Below, in pieces: positions 12,993-20,816 of a stretch of 24,361 bases of DNA. Source of the stretch: JAGLQA01 sp023135565 (GTDB lineage: Bacteria; Acidobacteriota; Aminicenantia; UBA2199). Under the pieces are notes generated by a model, which searched no databases, was not told the origin of the DNA, and saw nothing but the letters and a program-made list of their open reading frames with translations. The position numbers and the translations under genes were made by a program. Location of the stretch: NCBI GenBank assembly GCA_030639305.1, contig DAOWCY010000107.1, positions 1-24,361 of the forward strand, in the 5' to 3' direction. Every line of letters begins with the position of its first letter. Within the stretch, counting starts at the first letter, position 1.

Positions 12993-14126
12993 TCAGAATT
13001 TTATATTGAGATCGAGCCTGAATCTTACCTGGTACTCACCGGCACGAGGAAAATCCATTTTCGACAATAGTCCCCAGAGGTTCAAGTTCACGCTGCTCGC
13101 GACGTTGTACTTGACACCGAAAAGATGACCGCCGAAATTTGTCTGCTGTAAAAAATCATCCTGGGAAAAAGGCGAAAATACCGCGTCCTGCTCCACTACC
13201 TGGTATTGATAGTAAACTTTGTAATCCCCAGGTCCCTGCGTCCTGCCGACACTACAGCCCAGGGCATAACCTTCATCCCGGTCCACTACAGCAGCGAAGT
13301 TCTTGAAATACTGCAAACTGAAAAAAACCGGCCTCCTGCCCGGGACGCCGATTTGCAGCAGCGCATCCATTATCGAAAACCGGGAAGCAAACCGCTCCGG
13401 CTCCCCGGCAAAATTTCCGGCATTGTCCGCGAAAGCCTGGCCGTCTACGTTTAGGTTACGGTATTCGTACAGGCCGCAGGCAGCCAGCACAACAATCCGC
13501 GACGCCGTGGTTTCTACGAAAAACTGCCCGGCAAACAGCGACGTGTCGGTTTCATTGTTCCGCTCCACTAACCGGTAATCCCCGGCAATCAAGCCCCATT
13601 TGATTTTTTTACCGCCGGAGGTGTACCCGGCGGCTATTCCTTCGGGCGAAACATCCCCGTCCCAGACCAGCTCATTGTAAATGCCGCCGGTTTTGAAAGG
13701 ATGGGAAAACTTCCCGGCGGTGATCCACAGGGGAATTTTGCCGGGCTTGAAAGTAACGAAAGCACGGTCTAAGGACAGGGAAAACCGGTTCAACATGGTT
13801 CCCAATGTCTGGTGCGTGGAATTGGGGTCAGCGGCATTCCCGGTGACCAGGCGCGCGCCCAGGGTAAAAACGCCGGTTTTATAGAGAATGCCGAGCCGCA
13901 GCCGCACTCTCTCGCGGAACCGGCCTTCCCGGCCTTCGCTGCGGTTGGTATCGTACTCCCCGCGGAAACGAAAGTCTCCATAGAATTCGTATTTTTTACC
14001 CTTCTCCTGCCCGGCGCCTGCCTGCCCGGCGCCTGCCTGCCCGGGCAGAAGGGCGGCTAACAAAACCACTGCGGCTACCGCGGCGGTTTTTTTCCGTATT
14101 TTTTCCTGTATTTTTTCCCTATTCAT
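12993..14126 (-). CDS. outer-membrane porin-like beta-barrel protein
   Basis: A 377-residue protein with a signal peptide (basic start, hydrophobic AAVAAVVLLAALLPG, cleavage near AGAGQ) and then alternating beta-strand pattern rich in Tyr, Phe, Arg and Gly (YEFYGDFRFRGEYDTN, RERVRLRLGILYKTG and so on). It ends in LDLNIKF, the terminal Phe expected of a BamA substrate. It resembles the 'putative porin' (Porin_5-like) family. A 15-bp direct repeat (14006-14035) duplicates AGAGQ at the signal cleavage region. It is the last gene of the roadblock/Cache operon; AGGAGG lies 12 nt before the ATG, a long spacing. Substrate is unknown. Confidence 0.78.
   Translation of the reverse strand: MNREKIQEKIRKKTAAVAAVVLLAALLPGQAGAGQAGAGQEKGKKYEFYGDFRFRGEYDTNRSEGREGRFRERVRLRLGILYKTGVFTLGARLVTGNAADPNSTHQTLGTMLNRFSLSLDRAFVTFKPGKIPLWITAGKFSHPFKTGGIYNELVWDGDVSPEGIAAGYTSGGKKIKWGLIAGDYRLVERNNETDTSLFAGQFFVETTASRIVVLAACGLYEYRNLNVDGQAFADNAGNFAGEPERFASRFSIMDALLQIGVPGRRPVFFSLQYFKNFAAVVDRDEGYALGCSVGRTQGPGDYKVYYQYQVVEQDAVFSPFSQDDFLQQTNFGGHLFGVKYNVASSVNLNLWGLLSKMDFPRAGEYQVRFRLDLNIKF
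14006..14045. repeat. 15-bp tandem repeat in the porin signal-peptide coding region
   Basis: CCTGCCCGGCGCCTG occurs twice in tandem (14006-14020 and 14021-14035), followed by a partial third copy. It encodes repeated AGAGQ/AGQAG residues around the predicted signal peptidase site, in frame. Confidence 0.85.
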
Positions 14127-14193
14127 TTTTCTTCTTAGCCTCCTAAAAATTGAAAAGCGGTAAGTTTTCGATTTTGGCGTTTTTTTTTTCGTC

Positions 14194-15426
14194 TTACTTT
14201 TTGGCGGACATCTTCTTCATCCGCTTCATGGCCAACACCATACTAATTCTCATGCGTTCGACAGCGCCTTCCAGCTTGCCGATCTCACCTTTGCTTTTGC
14301 TCTCCACCTGCACATCCAGGTCGCCCATGCTCACTTTGTCGGCCACGCCGGTCAATCGCTCCACAGGCCGGGTAATGGTGGAAGCAAACCACATTGCGGC
14401 AAAAATAAATAGCAAAACCAGGACTGCCGTAATACCGGCAAATATCATGGTGAACTTGTTCACAACGGACATGATTTCAGCCAGTGGCTGCCCTCCGGCA
14501 AGCAGCCACTTAATGGGCGTACCGGCCTGGATTATATGCTGGAAAGTAAAATAATTTTTCCCTGCCCGTAACTGCCCGCCGGCAGCGGCGGCAGCCTCTT
14601 CGGCCAACAGGGGAAATTCTTTGTTTAAACCGGCGCCATGGGATAAATCTTCAGGACTGCCCCACATCTTCTCCTTATCGGGGTGGGCGGCAAAGGAACC
14701 GTCGTTCTTCACCATATAAATATCGGTTTCCCCGGCATTCCACAAGGGCTCCAGGAAAAAACGGGCATAAATGTTGGTGATTACGATCCCGCCCCGCTTC
14801 TTTTCATTACCTGGGTAGAATACCGGGGTGGCATAGCGGATCACCGGTTTGTAGGGCACTTCCACCTGCCCCTGTTCCCGGTTAAGGTCCAGTGCGGAAA
14901 CATAAAGCGCGCCGTTTTCCTTGACCGATGCTTCCCTGAAATAACCGCGGCCGCTTTTGTCCTGCAGCCTGTCATGGGGCACGATATAACTATTTTTGCC
15001 GTCATTGTCGACGCGCACGATTTCCATACCTTTTTCATCGATATAGCGCACCTGGTAATAGAAACCCCGGTTCTCCGAGAAGGCCAGGAATTCTTCTCCT
15101 ACCTGGCGGCGCAGTTGGGCGAGATTTTTGTTCCCGGCGGCGCTCCCGGCCCGGAGCAGGGCGCGGAAAAGCGGCGACCGGCTGAGGAACAACACATCGC
15201 CCCGGGCGCCGGAGAGAAAACTCTCCACCTGGTTTTTTAAGGTTTTTACCGTTTCAGATTGAGCGGCCTCTACGCGGGAGAAAAGCGCATCCCGCGATTT
15301 GGATATGGCAATGAACCCGATAATCAATGCCGGGATAACCACTGCGGCAATGGTTACCAGCGCCATGCGGGTGTACAGTTTCTCATGCCATTTGATTTTT
15401 TCGTCTTCTTTTTTTCCGTTATTCAT
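14194..15426 (-). CDS. Cache-HAMP membrane sensor protein without output domain
   Basis: A 410-residue inner-membrane protein. A transmembrane helix (about 20-42) is followed by a periplasmic region of about 280 residues typical of a double Cache sensor domain (YYQVRYIDEKGMEIVRVDN, SGRGYFREASV, GALYVSALDLN, PVIRYATPVF, GGIVITNIYARFF). A second transmembrane helix (about 325-348) and a HAMP domain (about 349-401, with ITRPVERLTGVADKVSMGDL and GEIGKLEGAVERMR) follow, then a basic Met/Lys tail. No kinase, methyl-accepting or cyclase domain follows, so the signal must pass to a partner through HAMP. AGGAGG lies 9 nt before the ATG. It is preceded in the operon by roadblock-domain genes, the likely cytosolic partners. 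Confidence 0.85.
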   Translation of the reverse strand: MNNGKKEDEKIKWHEKLYTRMALVTIAAVVIPALIIGFIAISKSRDALFSRVEAAQSETVKTLKNQVESFLSGARGDVLFLSRSPLFRALLRAGSAAGNKNLAQLRRQVGEEFLAFSENRGFYYQVRYIDEKGMEIVRVDNDGKNSYIVPHDRLQDKSGRGYFREASVKENGALYVSALDLNREQGQVEVPYKPVIRYATPVFYPGNEKKRGGIVITNIYARFFLEPLWNAGETDIYMVKNDGSFAAHPDKEKMWGSPEDLSHGAGLNKEFPLLAEEAAAAAGGQLRAGKNYFTFQHIIQAGTPIKWLLAGGQPLAEIMSVVNKFTMIFAGITAVLVLLFIFAAMWFASTITRPVERLTGVADKVSMGDLDVQVESKSKGEIGKLEGAVERMRISMVLAMKRMKKMSAKK

Positions 15427-15491
15427 CGTTTATTGCCTCCTTATTTCGACCCGGTAAATGAAAGGCTTGTCCCGGGCCGCAAACGTTTTAC

Positions 15492-15725
15492 TTACATGTC
15501 GGCAGTCACTTTTTTCTCCAACAGTTCCGGTGTCACTTTTTCGATAGGAAAACCGTCACAGTAACTTACCATACATTTTTTTTCCTTTCCCTCCACCTGG
15601 AGGGTGAATTTTTTGTGTCCGGAGAAGTGTTTCGCCAGTTCTTCTTTTCCAGCGGCGGAAGAAATTTCTTCTTCGCAACCCCTTGCAAATTCTATATCGA
15701 AATCGGCACAGGTATAATAAAACAT
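15492..15725 (-). CDS. small four-cysteine protein in the roadblock operon
   Basis: A 77-residue protein that I do not recognise. It has Cys6, Cys17, Cys51 and Cys56, enough for one metal site, and a beta-rich pattern (HKKFTLQVEGKEKKCMVSYC). AGGTGA lies close before the ATG. It sits 71 nt after the roadblock gene and 65 nt before the Cache-HAMP gene, both on the same strand, so it belongs to the same transcript. The reading frame is kept and no alternative frame is better, which supports a true gene. Confidence 0.65.
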   Translation of the reverse strand: MFYYTCADFDIEFARGCEEEISSAAGKEELAKHFSGHKKFTLQVEGKEKKCMVSYCDGFPIEKVTPELLEKKVTADM

Positions 15726-15796
15726 GGCTCACCTATTCTATTTTTCGTCCTCTCTTTTCGCACTGCTCCGGGGAGCAGGTACAGCGCTATAAGAGT

Positions 15797-16396
15797 TTAC
15801 ATTTCTTTCAATATCCCCAGCATGGTCTCTTTGAACTTACCATACTTTTCTTTGTTTTCAAATTCTTCTCCAAGCTTGCGGATCAATTCCTCTGCATCCG
15901 GCGCGGTGAAATGTTTTTTCGGTTTTTTCATTTCAGCCAGCACATCGTCGATAATCATCGAGGCGATGGGCCCGATGTATTTGGTCAGGTTGAATTCGAG
16001 TCGGTCGAAAAAACCGCTGTCCAACGCTCCGGGCACTGGGCCGCCACTGTCGTCCCGTTCCGGCATTTTTCCTTCCAGGCTTTCGATAACCACGCCCAGG
16101 GATATATTCAATACCGGCAGGGATATATCTTTTTCGGCCAGGACACACACCAGCCCGCCGGTGAATCCCTTGGCAAAAAAATTATGGCCGACGAATTCCC
16201 AATCCAGGGTGGCGGCTTTTTTATCTAAGGACCTGACCCCCCGGATACTTAAGAAGGCAGTAGAAGCGGCGGTGGACACCATCTTTTGACTGTATTTAGA
16301 AGGCATCGCCCGGCTGAGCACTTTTCCTTCATTATTGACTACGAATGCACCTATTACCCGCGGTACTTTTACCAGGTTTTTCAGCAAATCTTTCAC
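15797..16396 (-). CDS. roadblock/LC7 domain protein
   Basis: A 199-residue cytosolic protein. I set the start at a GTG (16396-16394) that overlaps the TGA of the preceding gene as GTGA and has GAGGGGG upstream; codons further 5' do not look like the domain. The roadblock/LC7 (MglB-like) fold spans about residues 1-105: VPRVIGAFVVNNEGKVLSRA, MVSTAASTAFLS, FAKGFTGGLVCVLAEKDISLP and ISLGVVIESLEG. The C-terminal half is helical (FFDRLEFNLTKYIGPIASMI and so on). Roadblock proteins usually bind Ras-like MglA GTPases as activators or scaffolds. No GTPase gene is in the window. Confidence 0.82.
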   Translation of the reverse strand: MKDLLKNLVKVPRVIGAFVVNNEGKVLSRAMPSKYSQKMVSTAASTAFLSIRGVRSLDKKAATLDWEFVGHNFFAKGFTGGLVCVLAEKDISLPVLNISLGVVIESLEGKMPERDDSGGPVPGALDSGFFDRLEFNLTKYIGPIASMIIDDVLAEMKKPKKHFTAPDAEELIRKLGEEFENKEKYGKFKETMLGILKEM

Positions 16397-17233
16397 AGCG
16401 CCCCCTCTTGCCCCGCTGCCGCGGTGATTTCCCGGACAGCATCGATCGCATTCTTTACCGAAGCCTGCGTAGGCAGCAGCAGGCCGATCCAGTTTTCGCC
16501 CCAATCCAGGTAGGTAAGTCTTCGCGAACCCAGGTCAAACGCACCCGAAAACCAGGGGAGAAATCGAAAAAGTATCCCCGATTTGCCTGCCGTTAGTGCC
16601 CAAAAAGAGCACCTGGGACCCGGTTTCTTTGGGGTTATCGAAAGGCGTATGGCCCAGCAGGTCACCGTCTTTGTTAACGATCACAACGTCGGCGATGTCT
16701 TCGGAAGCGGCTGCGGCTGCGATGATTTTTTCCACCGGGCTGCCGCCGTTCCCCGGAGTATCCGGGTCTTCTTCGCTGCTTTCGATATTGCCGTTTTCGA
16801 TATCCAGGACAATATTCCTTAAAGCCTCCAGGTCGATGGAAGCGATATTTCCCGGGATTTCTTCTTCTTCGGCGAAAAAATCGAACAGCATCTCCTGGAA
16901 CCACTCATCATTTAAGGGTACCTGGATAACTTCCAGTATCCCGGCTTTTTTTATCTTTCGATATATTTTTTTATTGGTCAGCGGGACCATCAGCATTAAT
17001 TTACCTTTGAATCTCTCGGTATGCAGGTGGGTCGCCAGTTCGACCCCGTTTTTTTGCGGCATAATCATACCGGCAATGATGAGGTTGTATTCTTCTTTGC
17101 CCGTTAGTTCTATGGCCTCGTCTACGGAGAAGCATATATCTGTCTCGAAAAGATGACTGTATTTAGAGAGACCGACCTTCAGGCTTTCGAGAAAAGTTCG
17201 CTCATCATCTACTAATAATAGCTTTTTCACCAT
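16393..17233 (-). CDS. pseudo-receiver + roadblock/LC7 protein, frameshifted in this sequence
   Basis: The N-terminal frame (17233 to about 16570) encodes a receiver-like domain (KKLLLVDDERTFLESL, about 1-120) and the first part of a roadblock domain (VEKIIAAAAASEDIADVVIV, LFLGTNGRQIGDTF). It then hits a stop at 16535. The next frame continues the same domain without a break (RFLPWFSGAFDLGSRR, LTYLDWGENWIGLLLPT, VKNAIDAVREI) to a TGA at 16393. The joint is a run of five T on the coding strand (A5 at 16567-16571); four would restore one frame of 279 residues. The phospho-acceptor Asp is replaced by Gly55 (LIIAGMIMP), and the conserved Lys-Pro is Val-Pro, so the receiver cannot be phosphorylated in the usual way. 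The promoter is at 17337-17366. Confidence 0.8.
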
Positions 17234-17300
17234 TTTTTGACCCCTGTGACATGAAATGTTCTTGTCTCTTTAATCTACATCGTAACTTTTTTTCTATCAT
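17205..17300 (-). CDS. possible 31-codon upstream ORF overlapping the pseudo-receiver gene
   Basis: The ATG at 17300 has a perfect GGAGG 9 nt upstream (17314-17310 region), stronger than that of the main gene. It encodes a basic peptide starting MIEKKLRCRLKRQEHF and ends in TGA at 17205, about 28 nt inside the pseudo-receiver gene in another frame. It may be a leader that couples or dampens translation, or a small protein. Coding constraint cannot be judged from one sequence. Confidence 0.35.
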   Translation of the reverse strand: MIEKKLRCRLKRQEHFMSQGSKNGEKAIISR

Positions 17301-17336
17301 CTTATTTTACCTCCAGGACATTGTAAGGCACAGAAT

Positions 17337-17366
17337 ATTATATCTTTTTTTTTTACAACCTGTCAA
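17337..17366 (-). promoter_or_regulatory. perfect-consensus sigma70-type promoter of the roadblock/Cache/porin operon
   Basis: On the minus strand: TTGACA (17366-17361), an 18-nt spacer with ten A residues, and TATAAT (17342-17337). Both hexamers match consensus fully. Transcription should start near 17330, giving a leader of about 97 nt that contains GGAGGT and a short ORF. Confidence 0.8.
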
Positions 17367-17385
17367 GAAAAATTGACATAAACCG

Positions 17386-17452
17386 TTATGCCGTTATATG
17401 GCGGCAGCGGCGAAGATATTTAGATTCCCCACCGTCAGGCGGTTCTTGCTTC
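17386..17452 (-). repeat. two-hairpin element, copy 3 (divergent)
   Basis: On the minus strand: CAAGAACCGCCTGACGGTGG, GGAATCTAAATATCTTCG, then GCCGCCATATAACGGCATAA. It keeps the order CCRCCTRAC-GTGG hairpin, CGAAAT-like linker, CCGCCATNTAANGGCATA of copies 1 and 2 but diverges in the linker. It is 20 nt upstream of the operon's -35 box, in the same orientation relative to the downstream gene. Confidence 0.5.
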
Positions 17453-17510
17453 CTTCAGTTCCGCGGATTGCCTTGAAGAAAATATTATAATTGCCGGGAG
17501 CGGTTTTTTC

Positions 17511-17526
17511 CGTAACATATGTTACG
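17511..17526. promoter_or_regulatory. 16-bp perfect palindrome, candidate operator
   Basis: CGTAACATATGTTACG is fully self-complementary, about 145 bp upstream of the operon promoter. It has the look of a dimeric regulator site. No T-run follows, so it is not an intrinsic terminator. Confidence 0.5.
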
Positions 17527-17680
17527 AAATTCGAGAAAAAAAATATTCCCCGGGCTTAAAACAAAAAACAGGGGCGCGTCTCGACATTAGACATTCAATA
17601 TCATTGCGGCCTTTTTTTTTAGGCCCCAGCATTCAGCCCCAGCAGAGAACACACTGCGCTTTTTAAACCGTCCCCGGATT

Positions 17681-19504
17681 CTAACCTTCGAAGCTGGTCC
17701 GGATACTCTTCCTAACAGACTTGCCGGTCAATAAATCTTTGACCTCCACTACGATCTTATACTTCCCCTTGACCAACCATTTGAAAGGAAGAGATGCGGT
17801 AACTACCTCTTTCCGCGGCAGCAGGGTCTTCTCCTGGTCGAATAATTCCAAACCCTGCATGCTCCTGATGCTGACATGAATTTGAATTTTGCCGGCGGGG
17901 CCGCCGGGGTTACTGCGCAGCAAAAAATCTTCGATCTTTAAAAATAAAGTAGCCTGCTTGAACTCCACTTGCGGCAAACTTATGCCGGAAACCGCAAAAC
18001 TGCCGTCCTCCAGGGTTTTGAAACCGGCGATGCCGCCATCCTCTAAATAATCGAACCTGCCTACCAGGGCTAACTCGATGACGCCGTTTAACAACACAAA
18101 ATGGTTCTCCTTGCCTTTTATGTTTTTCATTTTTAAAACCATTTTCCTGTCCGGGCAGTACAGCGCCTGCTTCTCTATATCGGCTTGCCGGGATTTTTTG
18201 CTTATGTGGATTCTAAATAGATCGCTGCTGCGACCTGAAAAAATCTCCGGCAGGGTGATATGATAAATAGTCTCCTCCCCGGCCGGTTCGATCTTATCCA
18301 CCTGTATGTCCCGGGCAGGACAGGCAAGCTGGAACAGGGGGTTTTGGCCGATCAAATTCAAAGCCAGGAACTCTTTTTCCATCTTTTTCATCTGCGCATA
18401 ACCACTTTTCTCTTTTAAAGATCTCAGGGTGTGAATTTTTATCCCTTTACGCTTCGATTTTATGGTGACGCGGCGGGTGTTTCTTTTGGATTCGGGCAGG
18501 TCGGAAAAACCGATTTCATAATAAGCGCGGTGCATATTATCGATCCTGTCCACGATATTCTCGCCCGCTCCTTCTAAGTATTTGCCGCCGCTCTCTTTGG
18601 CCAGGTATTTTAAGGAATCTTCACCGGAAATATAAGATTGTTCGGGGTCGGCGCCGGAGGGGTTGATAATAAACAGCACCGCGCCGCTCTGGCTGAGATT
18701 GTCGGCTACCCTCTCCAGGTAATAATGATAGGTGGAGGCTTTATCCCCAATCATACTTATTTTGCTTATCCCTTCGGTAAACAGGTAGATGAATTTATTG
18801 CTCTTAAGGGTGTTAACCGCATAAAAAAGGGTCTCGAAAGATTTGAAAAAATTCATGTTTTTCCGTTTCATAGGCCGGTTCAAATGGGGCACTAAAAACT
18901 TGCCCACTTCATCGCCTTCATATTTGGAATGACTTCCACCGGCGGAGGCGTCGAGCACGTGACGCAGCACCGACTGCTCATCCATACCTTTTACCAAAAC
19001 CCCTTTTTCGATAAGATTCAAAACACGTTTTTTATCGCTCAGCGGCCCGCCGGCATAGACCAATCCTGCATTAGGGCTTATCTTCATCACGATAAAACGG
19101 TTGTGCTTGTCCGCTTTTAAAACGATCTCCCGGGCAATCTTCTGCGCCCTTTCGGTAGACTCCCTGGTGCTGAGGGCAGTATCGAAAAGAAGAAAAATCA
19201 TCTTATTTTTGTCCTGGGGGGCGGCGGGGCCCGCTTTTTTTTCTTCTTTGGCAGTGGCCGCGGAAAAACTCTTCTTATAAAGAATAAATTCCTTTATTTC
19301 CTTTTTGTCCAACATTAACCCGATGTCTTCTTCTTTCAAGTCGGCAATGGATTTGCCGGCGGCGTCCACGGCAAATAAAGGAATTACCCACCAACTGACG
19401 TCTACTCTTTCCTGCACTCTTTCCTGGGCCAAGAGGGGGGAAAGCATGCCCATAAGGGCTGCTATAGCTAAAACAACCGCTGTTTGAACAATTCTTTTTT
19501 TCAT
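17681..19504 (-). CDS. secreted VWFA-related (Acidobacterial-type) domain protein
   Basis: A 607-residue exported protein. Its signal peptide (MKKRIVQTAVVLAIAALMGM to about LLAQ, residues 1-27) is followed by a segment with FAVDAAGKSIADLKEEDIGL, characteristic of the VWFA-related family found in Acidobacteriota. The von Willebrand A fold runs from about 100 to 335, with KMIFLLFDTALSTRES carrying a MIDAS-like Asp108-x-x-x-Ser112, and NKFIYLFTEG and AVLFIINPSG strands. YEIGFSDLPESKRNTRRVTIK closes it. The C-terminal 230 residues are beta-rich, without catalytic motifs. The family's role is unknown; VWA domains usually mediate protein binding. AAGGAG precedes the ATG. Confidence 0.85.
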   Translation of the reverse strand: MKKRIVQTAVVLAIAALMGMLSPLLAQERVQERVDVSWWVIPLFAVDAAGKSIADLKEEDIGLMLDKKEIKEFILYKKSFSAATAKEEKKAGPAAPQDKNKMIFLLFDTALSTRESTERAQKIAREIVLKADKHNRFIVMKISPNAGLVYAGGPLSDKKRVLNLIEKGVLVKGMDEQSVLRHVLDASAGGSHSKYEGDEVGKFLVPHLNRPMKRKNMNFFKSFETLFYAVNTLKSNKFIYLFTEGISKISMIGDKASTYHYYLERVADNLSQSGAVLFIINPSGADPEQSYISGEDSLKYLAKESGGKYLEGAGENIVDRIDNMHRAYYEIGFSDLPESKRNTRRVTIKSKRKGIKIHTLRSLKEKSGYAQMKKMEKEFLALNLIGQNPLFQLACPARDIQVDKIEPAGEETIYHITLPEIFSGRSSDLFRIHISKKSRQADIEKQALYCPDRKMVLKMKNIKGKENHFVLLNGVIELALVGRFDYLEDGGIAGFKTLEDGSFAVSGISLPQVEFKQATLFLKIEDFLLRSNPGGPAGKIQIHVSIRSMQGLELFDQEKTLLPRKEVVTASLPFKWLVKGKYKIVVEVKDLLTGKSVRKSIRTSFEG

Positions 19505-19540
19505 TCTTTGCTCCTTTTTTTATTTCGTTTATTATCAATT

Positions 19541-19847
19541 TTGCCTCCGGCGGCCCTGCAATGCTGTTGCTTTAAGGAGAAAAGATGCCTCCGGCGGCCC
19601 TGCCGGGGGCCAAACTTTTGAAAAAGTTTGAACAAAACTTTTGATAATTTAAAAGCGAGAAGCGCTCACACGCTGCCTCTTGCGGCGAAGCCGCTTATCG
19701 CCTCCCCGTGCGAGTGGGGTTTAGAATCAAAAGCTCTGTCCTGCCGCGAAGCGGCTTATAGGCTGGGGACGCCGTCCCCCTCACACGCTGCCTCTTGCGG
19801 CGAAGCCGCTTATCGCCCCCCCGTGCGTACGGGGCGCGAGTGGGGTT
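19541..19847 (+). repeat. composite intergenic repeat cluster, copy R8
   Basis: This stretch of over 300 bases has no gene. Two core starts TTGCCTCCGGCGGCCCTGC (19541) and TGCCTCCGGCGGCCCTGCCG (19586) flank 26 unrelated bases. They are followed by the CAAACTTTT/AAAAGTTTG hairpin and three GCGAAGCGGC-type hairpins with intervening CACACGCTGCCTCTTGCGGC direct repeats, ending in a CCCCGTGCGTACGGGG palindrome and GCGAGTGGGG. It ends within two bases of the DUF299 stop codon. Confidence 0.85.
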
Positions 19848-20696
19848 TTACACATACATCCCTTTTTTCGAACCCATATTCTGGTATATAAGGCGCATGA
19901 TCTCCGTGGACGTTTCCTCTATAGACTTGTGAGTGACATCGACAACCTGGCAGCCGAGTTTTTTATACAAATCTAAAGCGAAATTCACCTCCCTCTCGAT
20001 CTCCCTGACATTGGTATAGCCCACTAAATCCAGGTCTTTGTAACGCCTCTCCCGTTCCCGGCGGATGAGCAGTAAAACTTCAGGCTTAACGGTCAGGGCG
20101 ATCACCTTTTTCGGATTTATCTTTGTCACCTCCGGCTGCAGTTCCCGCCCGTAAATCAGCGGAATATTTCCTACCTTCCAACCCCGGTAAGAGAGATATA
20201 TGCTGACCGGGGTTTTGGTAGTGCGGGATACCCCTAAAATAACGATCTCCGCCTGGTCCAGGTTTTTCAACCCCAGGCCGTCATCATGCTTGATGGTGAA
20301 ATCCACCGCCTCGATACGCATATAGTAATCGTCATCTAACTGGCGAAAAAGACCGGGCTGCGCTAAGGGGGAAATTTCCAACATGTCGGTGAGCCGAATC
20401 AACACCGGGCCCAGGATATCGACTGTGGGCACACCGTTCAAACGCCCCAATTCGGTTATTTTTCTCCTGAATTCGGGGGAAACCATAGTATAAATAATGA
20501 TTCCATTCACACCGGCAGCCCAGTGGACGATCTCTTCGATTTGTTCGATGGTCAACACATCGGAAATGGTTTTCAGTATAACCTCTGTACTCTTAAACTG
20601 GCTCAGAGCCGCATTCACAATCATACGGCAGGTCTTTCCCGAGGCATCGGAAACCGCAAAAATATAACGTTTATATACTGTAGGTGTATTTGCCAT
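19848..20696 (-). CDS. pyruvate,phosphate dikinase / PEP synthase regulatory protein (DUF299 kinase-pyrophosphorylase)
   Basis: A 282-residue bifunctional regulator that inactivates PPDK or PEP synthase by ADP-dependent threonine phosphorylation and reactivates it by phosphate-dependent removal. The family start YIFAVSDASGKTCRMIVNAAL (about 11-31), DDGLGLKNLDQAEIVILGVS and the P-loop-like GVSRTTKTPVSIYL (Gly155 to about 168), then GWKVGNIPL, are clear, as is the C-terminal DVTHKSIEETSTEIM. The start at 20696 is fixed by a promoter that ends seven bases before it; an ATG at 20732 would overlap the -35 box. The gene is divergent from the DnaB-like gene. No PPDK gene is in the window. Confidence 0.93.
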   Translation of the reverse strand: MANTPTVYKRYIFAVSDASGKTCRMIVNAALSQFKSTEVILKTISDVLTIEQIEEIVHWAAGVNGIIIYTMVSPEFRRKITELGRLNGVPTVDILGPVLIRLTDMLEISPLAQPGLFRQLDDDYYMRIEAVDFTIKHDDGLGLKNLDQAEIVILGVSRTTKTPVSIYLSYRGWKVGNIPLIYGRELQPEVTKINPKKVIALTVKPEVLLLIRRERERRYKDLDLVGYTNVREIEREVNFALDLYKKLGCQVVDVTHKSIEETSTEIMRLIYQNMGSKKGMYV

Positions 20697-20732
20697 AATA
20701 GGGATTGTACCCCCGGCGGCGCTTAATGTCAA
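20697..20732 (-). promoter_or_regulatory. sigma70-type promoter of the DUF299 gene, predicted leaderless
   Basis: On the minus strand: TTGACA (20732-20727), 17-nt spacer, TACAAT (20709-20704), then CCCTATT and the ATG at 20696. No Shine-Dalgarno sequence is present. Confidence 0.7.
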
Positions 20733-20780
20733 GAGCGGAGGATCAGGAGGGGCTTCTCCTGATTTCTCTTGAGTTCCCGG

Positions 20781-20816
20781 TTGACAAAGCAGAGATATTC
20801 ATGATATAAAAGAGCC
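20781..20816 (+). promoter_or_regulatory. sigma70-type promoter of the DnaB-like gene, predicted leaderless
   Basis: TTGACA (20781-20786), 18-nt spacer, TATAAA (20805-20810), then AGAGCC and the ATG at 20817. It faces away from the DUF299 promoter; the two -35 boxes are about 48 nt apart. No Shine-Dalgarno sequence precedes the ATG. Confidence 0.72.

Larger units (their letters stand above)
17234..17680. other. intergenic regulatory region upstream of the roadblock operon
   Basis: These 447 bases contain the leader with the uORF, the operon promoter (17337-17366), two-hairpin element copy 3 (17386-17452), a perfect 16-bp palindrome (17511-17526) and a GGCCT-T7-AGGCC inverted repeat near 17608-17625. 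The rest, AT-rich, shows no gene. Confidence 0.6.

Noticed and set aside
16397..16504. Extended N-terminus for the second roadblock protein from an ATG at 16504
   Set aside because: Those 36 codons overlap the preceding gene and do not look like the family; a GTG at 16396 with an SD and a GTGA overlap is better.
16393..16665. Separate small gene starting at 16665
   Set aside because: Its first part is out of frame noise; its second half is the natural continuation of the roadblock domain of the upstream gene after a one-base shift.
20697..20732. ATG at 20732 as start of the DUF299 gene
   Set aside because: It lies in the -35 box of a strong promoter; the family alignment and promoter spacing support 20696.
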